64,000 bases of DNA. Origin: Blepharisma stoltei (lineage: Eukaryota; Ciliophora; Heterotrichea; Heterotrichida; Blepharismidae). The translations under genes were made by a program, and so were the position numbers. The DNA lies in assembly GCA_914767885.1 (NCBI GenBank), contig CAJZBQ010000009.1, positions 248,001 through 312,000 on the forward strand. Reading direction: 5' to 3'. Below the pieces are notes generated by a model. It was not told where the DNA came from, ran no database searches, and saw only the letters and a list, made by a program, of their open reading frames with translations. This document shows, piece by piece, positions 54,377 through 63,882 of the stretch; position 1 is the stretch's first letter, and each line of letters opens with the position of its first letter.

Positions 54377-55137
54377 ATGGTTAGAACTATAAAAATCTCA
54401 AATGTTCCTATTGAAGCCACTAATAGTGATATTGAGAAATTCGTAGAATTATCTAGCACTCAATTCTCTATTGACAGATTTGAGCCTCCAGTCGTCACTG
54501 TCCTCTTTGAAGATGATAGTGATGCTGAGAAAGCACTGTTCTTAAACGGAATGGAAATTCTAGGTGTATCTGTCACTGTAGAATTTTACAATGAAGAGGA
54601 TATAGATAAAGATTATCATATACTTTCTGCTCAGTCTATTGACCTCAAATTCTCTGATGAAATCCCCCCAGCAATTTATGAAGAGAAAAAGCCAGAAGTT
54701 AACTTACTCTCCCCCCTCCGTGTGAATAAAAAATTTTGTTCACTCAAGGAGGTGGTTAATTTTTTTTTAAAAATAATTGAGAAGCAAAAATTAATTTAAT
54801 TTGCAAAATTTATGTTTTAAAAATGCAAGCTAATTATCACTTATATAAAAATATTTTTTTCATAAAAAAATATAATGGGAGTTGGGTAAAAATAGGATTT
54901 TTCCAATGGTTTTGTTCGGTCACGGAGGGGGAATTAGAGAAAGCCCAAAAGAAGTCCAAGCCAACTCCTGACAAATTTGATGAGCCTGCTAAGCAGAGAT
55001 TACAAAATGTGTCACTTCCTGCTCGAAGAAAATTGGATGAAAAAGACCCTTTTTCGATCATAATGAATGTGAGTGTGTCTGGAGTTGTTGCATTTACCAC
55101 CTTGGTGTACCTGACACTCTCCAGCTTTTGGGCTTAA
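54377..55137 (+). CDS. RRM-domain protein with C-terminal membrane anchor
   Basis: 176 residues after A13 is removed. Residues 3-75 form an RRM-like fold (TIKISNVPIEATNSDIEKFV...VTVLFEDDSDAEKALFLNG...VSVTVEF). The RNP1 aromatic residues are weak, so RNA binding is uncertain. A charged linker (EKAQKKSKPTPDKFDEPAKQ) leads to one hydrophobic helix at the end (VSVSGVVAFTTLVYLTLSSF), suggesting a tail-anchored protein. The order RRM-linker-hydrophobic end recalls plant BPA1/ACD11-binding proteins. The function is not assigned. Confidence 0.75.
54707..54933 (+). mobile_element. Diverged A-family IES (A13), 227 bp
   Basis: TTA duplication (54704-54706, 54934-54936). Left hairpin CTCCGTGTGAATAAAAAATT/TTGTTCACTCAAGGAGGTGG; right end TTTGTTCGGTCACGGAGGGG. 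In-frame removal joins KPEVNL to EKAQKKSK. Confidence 0.9.
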
Positions 55138-55477
55138 TAAATTAGCACTACTAGCTTAGATTAGTATTTTAAAGATTCTTAAGCTCAATTCCATTCCATT
55201 CTATATTTTATTCTTTTTCTAAAATCAATATGATATTAGGCGATGCTATATTAATATGAAGCTAAATTAAGATATCCATGCAGTGAACTTATTTCTTATT
55301 TGTCCCTTTTTAAAGCAACAATAAGCTATACCAAAATTTGGCGAAATCTCAAAAATTATCCTTATTTTTAAAGGCTTTGTAAAAATACTTATAACTGCGC
55401 TTTAATTTCATTGTCCCTTTAATTACATTTATTAGTAATGGCTATTTTCTCCACATTTTCATTCTCAAATAAATATA

Positions 55478-58100
55478 ATGGGTGGTGGGACGAGTAAACC
55501 TAACTTCGAATACACGGTTCCTGTAATAGGCTCTGAGCGGCCAGGAGAATCACCTATTTATGTCAATCCCAAAGCCAAGCCATATTTAATAATAAAATGG
55601 CTTCGAATGAAAGATACTCATTCCTTGAATTTCTTTTCCCTCACCCAAATTTTATTATTAAGGATTTATGCTTTTACTCGTAGACTATTGCACAAGAGAG
55701 AATTAAATGGCTAGGAATTATATGTTTTACCTCTTTATACTGCTGATACAAAAGGTAGAACCCTAGGCCGAACAGGCTCTAGAAGAAATTTGGATAGAGC
55801 TATACAACGCACCAAGCCGCTAGTGTTTTCCTTTATTCTAGGTTCCCATTGACTTTACGGGGACTAGGAGAAGCGAGCCGGACCTTGAGGCCCGACATGA
55901 GTTCGAGAGTAGCGACAAGACAGAGAAAAAGGTACATCACACACCCTGCGAAACTAGAGACCCAACTAGAAGCTAGTTAAATTAAGCTAATTTGCTTGTT
56001 TGCTAAGCCATATCTCAGCACTCCTTTACCTACAGGCGCTGTCACCCTATATGAAAATTTTAAAGCAACAGTGAATCGTCATGCATCCAAGCCTTATCTC
56101 GGCACAAGAGTAAAAAATCCAGACGGTACTCTTGGTGCATATCGTTGGAAAACTTACGGTGAAGTCTCAGATCTTGCAGCTCACGTTGGCTATGGCTTAG
56201 CCTCATTAGGCTTAACTCAAAAGAATGAAGATGGGCTGTCATTTGTAGGGATTTATTCTAAGAATCGTGAAGAATGGATAATCACTGACCTCGCGTGTAT
56301 GTGCCAAGGAATTACAACAGTCCCTCTTTATGACACTCAGCAGCCTGATACCATCCAATACATTGTTGAACAAACTGGAATGCAAGGGATCGCATGTGCT
56401 GCCAAGCAAACGGAAACTATTTTGAAGCTCAGAAGTGAAGGAGGTCTACAATCATTAAGAATTCTTATCCAGTTCGAAGAAGTCACTGAACAGCTCAAAG
56501 AGTCATTTGGCAAGCTCGGAATGGAAATTATGACACTAGCTGAAGTCGCAGTTATTGGAAAAGTAGGAGAAGACCAGCCTCCAACCCCTAACACAATCTA
56601 TACTATCTGCTATACAAGTGGAACAACTGGCAGATCCAAAGGCGCAGTAATCACTCAGCAAAATATGATTTCTACGCTTGCAGGGATCATTGCTTTTGGA
56701 ATTGACTTTTCAAGTGATGATTCTTACATATCCTATTTACCTCTCGCCCATATGCTAGAGAGGATTATTTCTCAATTTGTCATTTTGCATGGCGCTCAGT
56801 ATGGCTTTTACGCTGGAGATGTGTTGAAAATTAGAGAAGATTTGGCTGAGTTGAAACCAACTGTATTTGTATCAGTCCCAAGGCTATTTAATAGATTTCA
56901 CGATTTAATCCAACAGCAGTTTGCATCAGCTACAGGAGTTAAGAAAATGCTTGTAAGCCGTGGACTTAGTGCTAAAATGTACGGATACGAAACTACAGGG
57001 ACTCTTATAAACTCAGTATGGGATAAGCTTGTGTTTTCCAAAGTCAAAAACGTGCTTGGAGGAAGGGTAAGATTGATGCTCACTGGCTCAGCTCCTATTT
57101 CTGGGGATGTCCTTAAATTCTTAAGGCTTGTCTTTTCATGCCCAATTTTAGAAGGTTATGGCCAAACAGAGACTTGTGCAGGCTCTGTGCTCACTGAGCC
57201 TACTGACACCGGATATGGATATGTTGGGGGACCAATAGCCACTCTCGAAATAAAATTAGTTGACGTTCCAGACATGAACTATTTCAGTACTGATGTAAGC
57301 GAGGACGGCCAAAGGGCACCAAGAGGAGAAGTGTGCTTCAGAGGGCCACCTGTGTTCAAAGGATACTATAAAAGTCCTGAACAAACAGCAGAAGCTATAG
57401 ACGAAGAAGGCTGGCTACATTCTGGAGATATCGCTATCAGATTGCCAGGCAGTGGCGCTTTAAAACTAATTGATAGAAAGAAAAACTTCTTCAAGCTTGC
57501 ACAAGGTGAATATGTTGCCGCTGAAAAGATAGAAATTGCTTACCAAAAAAGCTTCTTCATTAACCAGATTTTCGTCTATGGTGATTCTTTCCAATCTTAC
57601 TTAATCGCCATTATAGTGCCTGATGAGCAATATATCAGAAAATCTTGGACAGATGCAAACCAAGTAGGCAAAGACACACCATTTGCTGATATTTGTGCAA
57701 ATCCTAAACTAAAAGAAGATATTATTAAAGATATGAACAAACTCGCAAAAGAAGAAAAATTGCTTGGGTTCGAGGTCGTTAAAAAGATGGGTGCAGGTCC
57801 ATTGATAGTTTGCATTTCACCGAGCCGAAAATTTTTAAATAGTGTACCATTTGGCCGAAATTTAGCAGTTTTTTCGGTCAAATGTCTCACTATCAAAAAT
57901 GACTCGATAAATTTTACCCTAGGAGATGTCACACTATCAAAATTCCACAGTCATTTGGCATGGAGCCTAAAAAGATATATATTGAGCCAGTGCCTTGGAC
58001 TCCTGAAGACTTGCTGACCCCAACTCAAAAACTGATGAGATTCCATGCAAAGAATAAATACATTGATGTGATTAACCAGCTCTATGCAGAGCCTTTATAA
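55478..58100 (+). CDS. Long-chain acyl-CoA synthetase
   Basis: 668 residues after removal of insertions R and V. ATP-dependent fatty acid-CoA ligase of the ANL superfamily. AMP-binding motif YTSGTTGRSKGAVIT (about 235-249); acyl/adenylate motif LEGYGQTE; FACS signature DRKKNFFKLAQGEYVAAEKI (about 523). N-terminal MGGGTSK fits N-myristoylation, suggesting membrane attachment. The C-terminal end ...VVKKIYIEPVPWTPEDLLTP continues ...LMRFHAKNKYIDVINQLYAE, as in eukaryotic LACS, and appears only when V is removed. R interrupts near residue 36. Length is typical. It activates fatty acids for lipid synthesis or oxidation. Confidence 0.93.
55583..56010. mobile_element. 428-bp insertion (R) with 9-bp direct repeats
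   Basis: AAGCCATAT occurs at 55577-55585 and 56004-56013 or close by; the TA inside (55583-55584, 56011-56012) gives exact in-frame removal (PKAKPY|LSTPLP). The left ~150 bp is AT-rich with an inverted pair around TTAATAATAAAA; the right 250 bp is GC-rich like the other islands. No clear terminal inverted repeats. Confidence 0.75.
57780..57967. mobile_element. 188-bp insertion (V) with 9-bp direct repeats
   Basis: TAAAAAGAT at 57780-57788 and 57968-57976. Removal from TA to TA joins LLGFEVV to KKIYIEPVPWTPEDLL in frame; retention gives a wrong C terminus. It contains two copies of CACTATCAAAA about 56 bp apart. No strong inverted ends. Confidence 0.8.
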
Positions 58101-58187
58101 CCTAATTTTAGAATTTAGCTGAATATTTTTAATAAAAGTTCTTAAAATTATTATATTTTAGCATCCTTCTTTATTTTATCATAAAAG

Positions 58188-58925
58188 ATGAGTGAATTAT
58201 TCAACTCTCTTTTATCAAATACAAGCATTATTGACTGCACCCATACCATAAATGAAAATACCGTTATTTGGCCTGGCGATCCTACATTTTCTCGCAGAAG
58301 TTTTAACGACCAAGAATACTCGATTGAGACTTACCAATTTATTGGAGGCTCCGCAACACATATTGATGCCCCAAAGCACTTTTTACCAAATGGTAGAACT
58401 ATCTCTGATCTTCAGCCAAATGAGCTTATCTCTGAAGGAGTCCTCATTGATGTTGCTTCTAAATGTGAAAAAAATAATGACTATGAATTATCAATTGAAG
58501 ATATCAACCTATGAGAATCAAGAAATGGGAGAATTCCTTGCCGTTCTATTGTATGTATGAGAACAGGCTGGGGTGCTAAATTCAATAAGCCAGATGAATA
58601 TAAAAATCATAACCCTGAAGAAGAGCATCCTCATTACTCTGGAGGAGTTATGCATTTTCCTGGGTTTTCCAGAGAAGCTGCTGAATTTTTATGCAGAGAA
58701 AGAAATATAAACGCTATAGGAATAGACACTCTTTCTCTAGATCCTGGAAAATCAGTAGATTTCGAAGTACATTATACGATATTTAGAAATAATAAATACC
58801 AAATCGAAAATATGAAATTGGAAAACTTGCCCGACAAAGGGTTTGTGATGATAGCATTGCCATATCCAGTAGAAAATGCTCCTGAGTTTTTGGCTCGAGT
58901 TATTGCACTAGTAAAAAATGAATAA
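58188..58925 (+). CDS. Cyclase-family (kynurenine formamidase-like) metal hydrolase
   Basis: 245 residues. Family metal motif GGSATHIDAPKHF (HxGTHxDxPxHF type, about 53-65; first His position replaced). N-terminal IIDCTHTINENTVIWPGDPT is the usual opener. YSGGVMHFPGFSREAAEFL and AIGIDTLSLDPGKS give the second half, and HYTIF and ENLPDKGFVMIALP close the fold. It would hydrolyse an amide or lactone such as N-formylkynurenine; the substrate is uncertain. One TGA is Trp (58512-58514). No insertions. Confidence 0.88.
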
Positions 58926-59035
58926 GATCTCGTAATCCAAAATACAAAAATAAACTTATATTTAGAAGAATTTAAACTCTATAATAAATAGATTTATTAC
59001 ATATTTATCACAATTAAATTTTCTGTAATAAACAA

Positions 59036-59213
59036 TATACTTCTTTTCTTGGAGTGGCGCTGCAAGCGCAGGCCACTCCATGCGGAATTCCTGTGTTGGT
59101 TTAACCAACATAGGAGAGTTGGTCGAAACCAAAACTGTGCGTTGGTTCGACCAACCCATGAATTCCGCATGGAGTGGCCTGCGCTTGCAGCGCCACTCCA
59201 AGGAGGTTTCTAT
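59036..59213. mobile_element. Long palindromic element P2, intergenic
   Basis: Arms of about 60 bp, nearly perfect, built on CTTGGAGTGGCGCTGCAAGC and GGCCACTCCATGCGGAATTC, with a loop containing GTTGGTTTAACCAAC and GTTGGTTCGACCAAC. The right end inverted reads TATAGAAACCTCC, matching the P1 and P3 ends. It lies 66 bp before the next gene; the rest of 58926-59279 is AT-rich spacer. Confidence 0.75.
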
Positions 59214-59279
59214 ATGTAATTTTGAATGGTTTTATATCAAAGGAACCATCAAAATAGTTGGATATTTATGGTGTCTTAA

Positions 59280-59792
59280 ATGAAATCTTTGTAATTTAAT
59301 CCCAGCATTGGAAAAATGATGCCAGATGATGACGGCCTCAGTGATCTTCCTACAAAAGATACAAGGAATAAGCACCGTGGCTATGCATCAGGTGATCACA
59401 ACAAGCGTACCAATACCAAAGAAATCCGAGTCCGTCAAGAAAAAATGCAAAATCGCCTGGAGCAAAGCGAAATGATGGCAAACCCCAAAGCAGCCAAAGC
59501 TGAAGCTGACAATTTCGAAGAACTGCAAAGGCAGCATCAAAAAAAGCTTGAACAAGACCAAAAAAAGAAAGAGCAAGCACAACGGCGAGAAGAAAATAAA
59601 AATTTATATGACCAGGACTTAATCAATATAGTAGCAGGGTCTGTGCCTACTGATTTACAAGGGAAAAAAGCTAGAATATACAACCAAAGAGTAGAATCAG
59701 TCCAAAATCATTCTCAGCAGCAAGGAAAGCCAAAAATCAACTCGAACCAGAGAGCAAGCTTACTTCAGTTCATGCAAAATAATTTGAAGTAA
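59280..59792 (+). CDS. Small charged coiled-coil protein
   Basis: 165 residues after a 15-nt intron at 59291-59305 that joins MKSF to IGKMMPDDDG. Without the intron the ATG at 59316 would serve. Charged and helical: RQEKMQNRLEQSEMMANPKA, EELQRQHQKKLEQDQKKKEQ, then a less charged end (DLINIVAGSVPTDLQGKKAR). No domain recognised; no membrane span. Confidence 0.7.
59291..59305 (+). other. 15-nt intron
   Basis: GTAATTTAATCCCAG, four codons after the ATG. Its use moves the start from 59316 to 59280. Confidence 0.75.
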
Positions 59793-59895
59793 CTCATACA
59801 TAATTAGAAGATTAAATATTTTTATTACTATAACCATTGGCCTACATAAGAATATTTAATTAATTCTAATTACGCAAATGGGATTTATTTATCCT

Positions 59896-60996
59896 CTAAG
59901 AGAACCCTTGACCTTGAAAATTTTGCTGGAAATTCTCAAACAGCAAGCTTGCAGCCATTTCTTTATTCTTATCACAGCTCAGATACACCTGTATGACGTC
60001 CTCCTGTGAAAATCCCAGCTGGATTAGTTCTCTTACATCATTTTCTTCTTCAGGGGTTAAATGGATTTGGACGGCCCCTCTTTGCCTTCTTCTTCCTCCA
60101 AGAACTCTGATGAATTCGTCCATGTTGTCATTTATAAGTGTTAGAAGCTCTGGATTGGTGGTTTCCAGCTGCTGCAAGAAAACATTGAGCTCTTCAGGGT
60201 TTTGTAATATAACTTCTCTTATACTTTGGAATTCAGGGCTTTGTAGCAGGAAATCGAAGGTGGTGGAGGTTATTTCTTCACCTGGCTCACCTGGGTCTTC
60301 TTCGTCCTCTTCTTCTTCGTATTCAGCACTCTCGCCCTCACCTTCAGGCATAGGGGCATAGCCTGACATTAGAAATTCGATAGCAATTGCTGAGTTGTTG
60401 TGAGCTGCAGTTAAAGCAGCGACTACTTCTTCTCGGGAATAGCCCATTTCCATCAGACGAGCTACATCAGCCTCGTTGAGTTGAGCTGGAGCTTCTTGTC
60501 TTTGTGGTACTAAAATATCGGCAGGCTGGTTTTGTTCTGGCTGTGGCCTCTCTGGAGCCTTCTTGTGAGTAACCATTAAGACTAAGATTGCGTTTTCTGT
60601 AATTTGATATAGCTATTTGTAGAGTAAAGTTCCCTTTATAATCAAACTGATAACTTTTTTTATAGGAAAAAGTGATTGCTATATATTTTTTTATAGTATT
60701 TGTCACTTTAAATGTGAATATTCCAAATTGATAAATTTATAACTGAAATTAGGTGACATTAGAGTATTTATCAATTAAATTATTATAAAAAATAAGTTTT
60801 ATAAACATTATAGCCCAGCATAATCTGTAAGAGGTTTTTCATCATCAAGAATCTTTCCTTTATAAAGAAGCTTTTGAGACTCAACTGCGTGGCCTTGATT
60901 TGTTTGAATTAGACGTTTGAGTTCAATTACTTTAAAATGAGGCTCGATTTCTAGGCTAGTTTGTTCTCCACGAAGATTCTTTATTTGGATGATCAT
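59896..60996 (-). CDS. RAD23: RAD23 homologue (ubiquitin shuttle receptor)
   Basis: 299 residues after removal of IES W. Order: ubiquitin-like domain 1-75 (MIIQIKNLRGEQTSLEIEPH, KLLYKGKILDDEKPLTDYAG), linker rich in Pro/Gln, UBA1 about 108-148 (EADVARLMEMGYSREEVVAA), acidic stretch, XPC-binding/STI1 region (FDFLLQSPEFQSIREVILQN) to FLQQLETTNPELLTLI, and UBA2 at the C terminus (ENDVRELIQLGFSQEDVIQV). This is the full RAD23 layout; it delivers ubiquitylated proteins to the proteasome and stabilises XPC in DNA repair. W splits the UBL: removal joins DYAGLY to QITENAILVLMVTHKK, the usual end of a UBL. Confidence 0.95.
60610..60810. mobile_element. 201-bp AT-rich IES (W)
   Basis: CTATA occurs at both junctions on the minus strand, TA at 60610-60611 and 60811-60812. 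No long inverted ends. The length is a multiple of three, but retention brings stops. Removal restores the last strand of the UBL. Confidence 0.8.
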
Positions 60997-61322
60997 TTAT
61001 TATCTGCCAGAATTATATTACAATATTATCATTGCAATCCCTCTATAAATGCAAAAATTATATGAGGGGTAAGAAATTATTTAATATTAATTGCTTAGAT
61101 AGAAGTTTAATGAGCTATAAATAAACAAGAAGAAAAGAGTTATTTGATCATATGTAATATGCTTATAATTGAAATCTTATTTATGGAGTGAAGCAATTAT
61201 GGGTTATAATTGAAAATAATGGGTTTTATGATGCCCAATACAGACATTTAAACTAAGCTTCAATTCTTTTCCAAATATAATTTCTGCTAAATTAAGGATT
61301 ATTAATAATTAATTATTTGAAA
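60997..61322. other. Non-coding spacer
   Basis: About 330 bp AT-rich between the RAD23 start and the cyclase stop; nothing recognised. Confidence 0.5.
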
Positions 61323-63813
61323 TTAATTTGCAGGCTTTATGAAGTATGATTGATGAACTCTATCAATTGCTTTTGCAGGTACTTCTTTATTAAAAGTATA
61401 TTCAAATTCCCCATTATAATTTTTTTCCAATAATTCTTTTGTTTTGTCACTAACATTGATTTCCCCTGGCTTACCATTGCTTTCCATCTTATTGGCTATA
61501 AGCACGTCTGGTCCATAAATATCATATCTCACAATGTTGGTGCCAATAATTCCCGCAATGACAGTTCCTGTATGAAGACCAATCCTCATGTTCAGCTCAG
61601 ATCCATGAAGCAAATTCACAGCATTAATAATCTCAATCATATTCTGAGCCATTTTCAGCATATTTAAGCATTCTTTGCCAATATCTCTGTTAGCACTTCC
61701 ATTGTATCCCATAACCACATAGCAATCTCCGATTGTGTGGACTTTATACACACTAAGTTCTACACATTTTTTGTCAAACTGAGTAAATAACTCGCTTACT
61801 CCCCCTCTGCAAGCGAACAAAACTATTGGAAAAATCCCTATTTTTTGCCCAAAAGCCCAACCTCTATGAGCGAACAAAAAAATTGATATATAAGTGATAA
61901 TTATTATAATGAAATCTCTAGCTAATTCTGAAAAAAAAATTCATTTTAAAACATAAGTTTCTCAAATTAAATTAATTATAATCTCTCAATTTTTAAATTG
62001 GAATTTTTTAAATTTTGAAAACAAAAATTTTTTCGCTCATAGTTAGCATTTTTACTATTTGCTTTGGTCTTTTATTTGAACTTCAGGCAGTAAATCCTAC
62101 AATATCAGCAAATAGTAAAGTAACATCTTGCAGCTTATCAGTAATAGATTTGTCTTGCTTCATGTTTTCTAGGACATGGGGTGGCATCATTTGCACTAAT
62201 AACTTGTCAGTCTCTTGAATTTCCCTCTCTGCTAAATGTTGTAAATTGAAATTTATTCTCACCCTTTGTTCACGTGAATAAACTGCAGAAGTGTTTATAA
62301 TTGCAAATCCAAACACCAATAAAATATTAGCTAAATCTGATCCATTTAAAGCCGCTGCAATAACCCATGGTGTAAATATCCCAATACTCACTAAAATAAT
62401 GGCAGAAAGCGGCATGTCTGATGCGTGGTTAAGTATAATAATGATGTACATAATTTCAAGGGCTATAAGGTCATCACTAAATTTTTTGTCATCAAAAATA
62501 GAATAAAGAACCGTAATTAGCATCAAAAGAAGCACTGGGATGGTAAAAAGTGGGTAGAACCTCATCTTGTTCATTAATCTGTGGATAACAATAAGCCCTA
62601 TTAATGCTCCCACAATAACTATTCTCATAATACTTATATTAGCATCAGAATATCCTGATAGAAGTCATGCTTCTAATATAGAAACCGCTAAAAGCATGCC
62701 ATACGCAATAACAGCAGTTGATAATCCAAGTAGTACAGTTACATAATTTCTCAAGGTCTGCTCCAGTCTGAACTTCTTCTGGTTTTCCGTTTCCCTGATT
62801 GAAAAATCACAAATTTTGACTGGCTTGATTATTCCTGGGTCATTTTTTTTAAATGCAGATTTTTTGTCAGAAATATCGAAATGAGTTAAACTTCGACTGA
62901 TATTATATGTATCGTCATCTTCATCATCAAACTGAGGATCAAAATTCTGAGCAATAGGAGGGTTGTTCATCATTGTGTTCATTGGCAAGATTATATCTTC
63001 CACAGATCCTTCAATTGATTCAGTGACAATAAAAGTTTTCATGAGTCCTTTACCTTTTGCTTCAACCTCTTTTGGTTCAAATTTCAAGCCATTATGATTT
63101 TCAAGGAGCTTATAAGTATCCTTTGAAATTTGTATCGCATTTGTCTGCTCCAACGTTGAGCACATTCTACTAGCTGTATTAACAGTATCGCCGACCAAAG
63201 AAAACTGAGGCTTATGATATCCTACAACACCAGAAGTTACTGGTCCAGAATTTATCCCAATTTTCACTTGTAATGTGGACCCATATTTTAATTTGATTGA
63301 TTGGATTTCTCTGATAATTGCAAGGCTCATTTCTATGCATCTTCTGGCATGAGTCACTTCTTTTAGATGTTTACTCATTTCAAGTTCACTGTCTTTTAAT
63401 CCTGCACAGGCCATATAAGTTTTACCTACTGTTTCAATTTTTGTTACACCGATGGTGTCACACATTTGGTCGAATTTTTGGAAAATTTGATCTAAAAAAG
63501 TTGTAAGCTCATTTGGATTGTATTCTTTACAGATTCTATCGAAATCATAGATATCACAAAAGAGGACGGTGACTGTGCCTTGATCTTCAGCAATATATCG
63601 GGCACCTTTTTTAACTCGGTTTCTTACGAATGAAGGAAGCAAATAGCTTAATATTGTTTGGATTTTTTCTACAGCATTTTCTGTAATATTCATCAACTTG
63701 TGCTCTTCTCTTTTAGATTTGTCAAGAAAATAGCCAATGAATGCAGAAGTTACTGAAATAGCTATCCTTTGCTACACAAACCTCGATTTTTCTATAAAAA
63801 ATAAATGGTTTTT
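61323..63813 (-). CDS. Membrane guanylyl/adenylyl cyclase with two catalytic domains, 5' end unresolved
   Basis: Class III nucleotidyl cyclase. Reading the minus strand: one hydrophobic helix (IAISVTSAFIGYF, about 63725-63765); catalytic domain C1 (VTVLFCDIYDFDRICKEY, KIETVGKTYMACAGL, INSGPVTSGVVG); a block of about six helices (62250-62770); catalytic domain C2 (VTLLFADIVGFTAWSS, TIGDCYVVMGYN, IGLHTGTVIAGIIG). Both metal Asp are in C2 (FADIVGF, GDCY), while C1 has Lys in place of the second (GKTY). Ciliate guanylyl cyclases are known for such inverted domain roles and carry an upstream P-type-ATPase-like part, not seen here. The frame runs up to a TAA at 63814-63816; the true start or upstream exon is not found. 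Two TGA codons are Trp. Confidence 0.85.
61799..62042 (-). mobile_element. Diverged A-family IES (A14), 244 bp
   Basis: TTA duplication (61796-61798, 62043-62045). Left CTCCCCCTCTGCAAGCGAAC; the right hairpin is reduced to TTTTTTCGCTCATAG. In-frame removal inside C2 joins KQIVKML to SELFTQFDKKC, so the enzyme is inactive unless it is removed. Confidence 0.9.
63767..63781 (-). other. Possible 15-nt intron
   Basis: GTTTGTGTAGCAAAG on the minus strand removes a TAG and extends the frame upstream to TAA 63814-63816. It lacks the usual GTAA start and no ATG follows upstream, so it is uncertain. Confidence 0.35.
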
Positions 63814-63882
63814 TTATTATTCATTATAATTGTGTTACTATCAAAATCATTGATTTTATTATTAATAAAATAGCTTCAGTGT

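Noticed and set aside
61800-61877. Apparent cyclase start with MFAHRGWAFGQK
   Set aside because: This is translation of the A14 element, which also yields similar 'AHGGW..GQK' peptides at 38209 and 49432; it is not protein.
63767-63824. UAG as glutamine in the cyclase 5' region, or an ATG start at 63822-63824
   Set aside because: Other genes end in TAG, so UAG=Gln is unlikely. The ATG at 63822-63824 is out of frame with the cyclase, so neither explains the 5' end.
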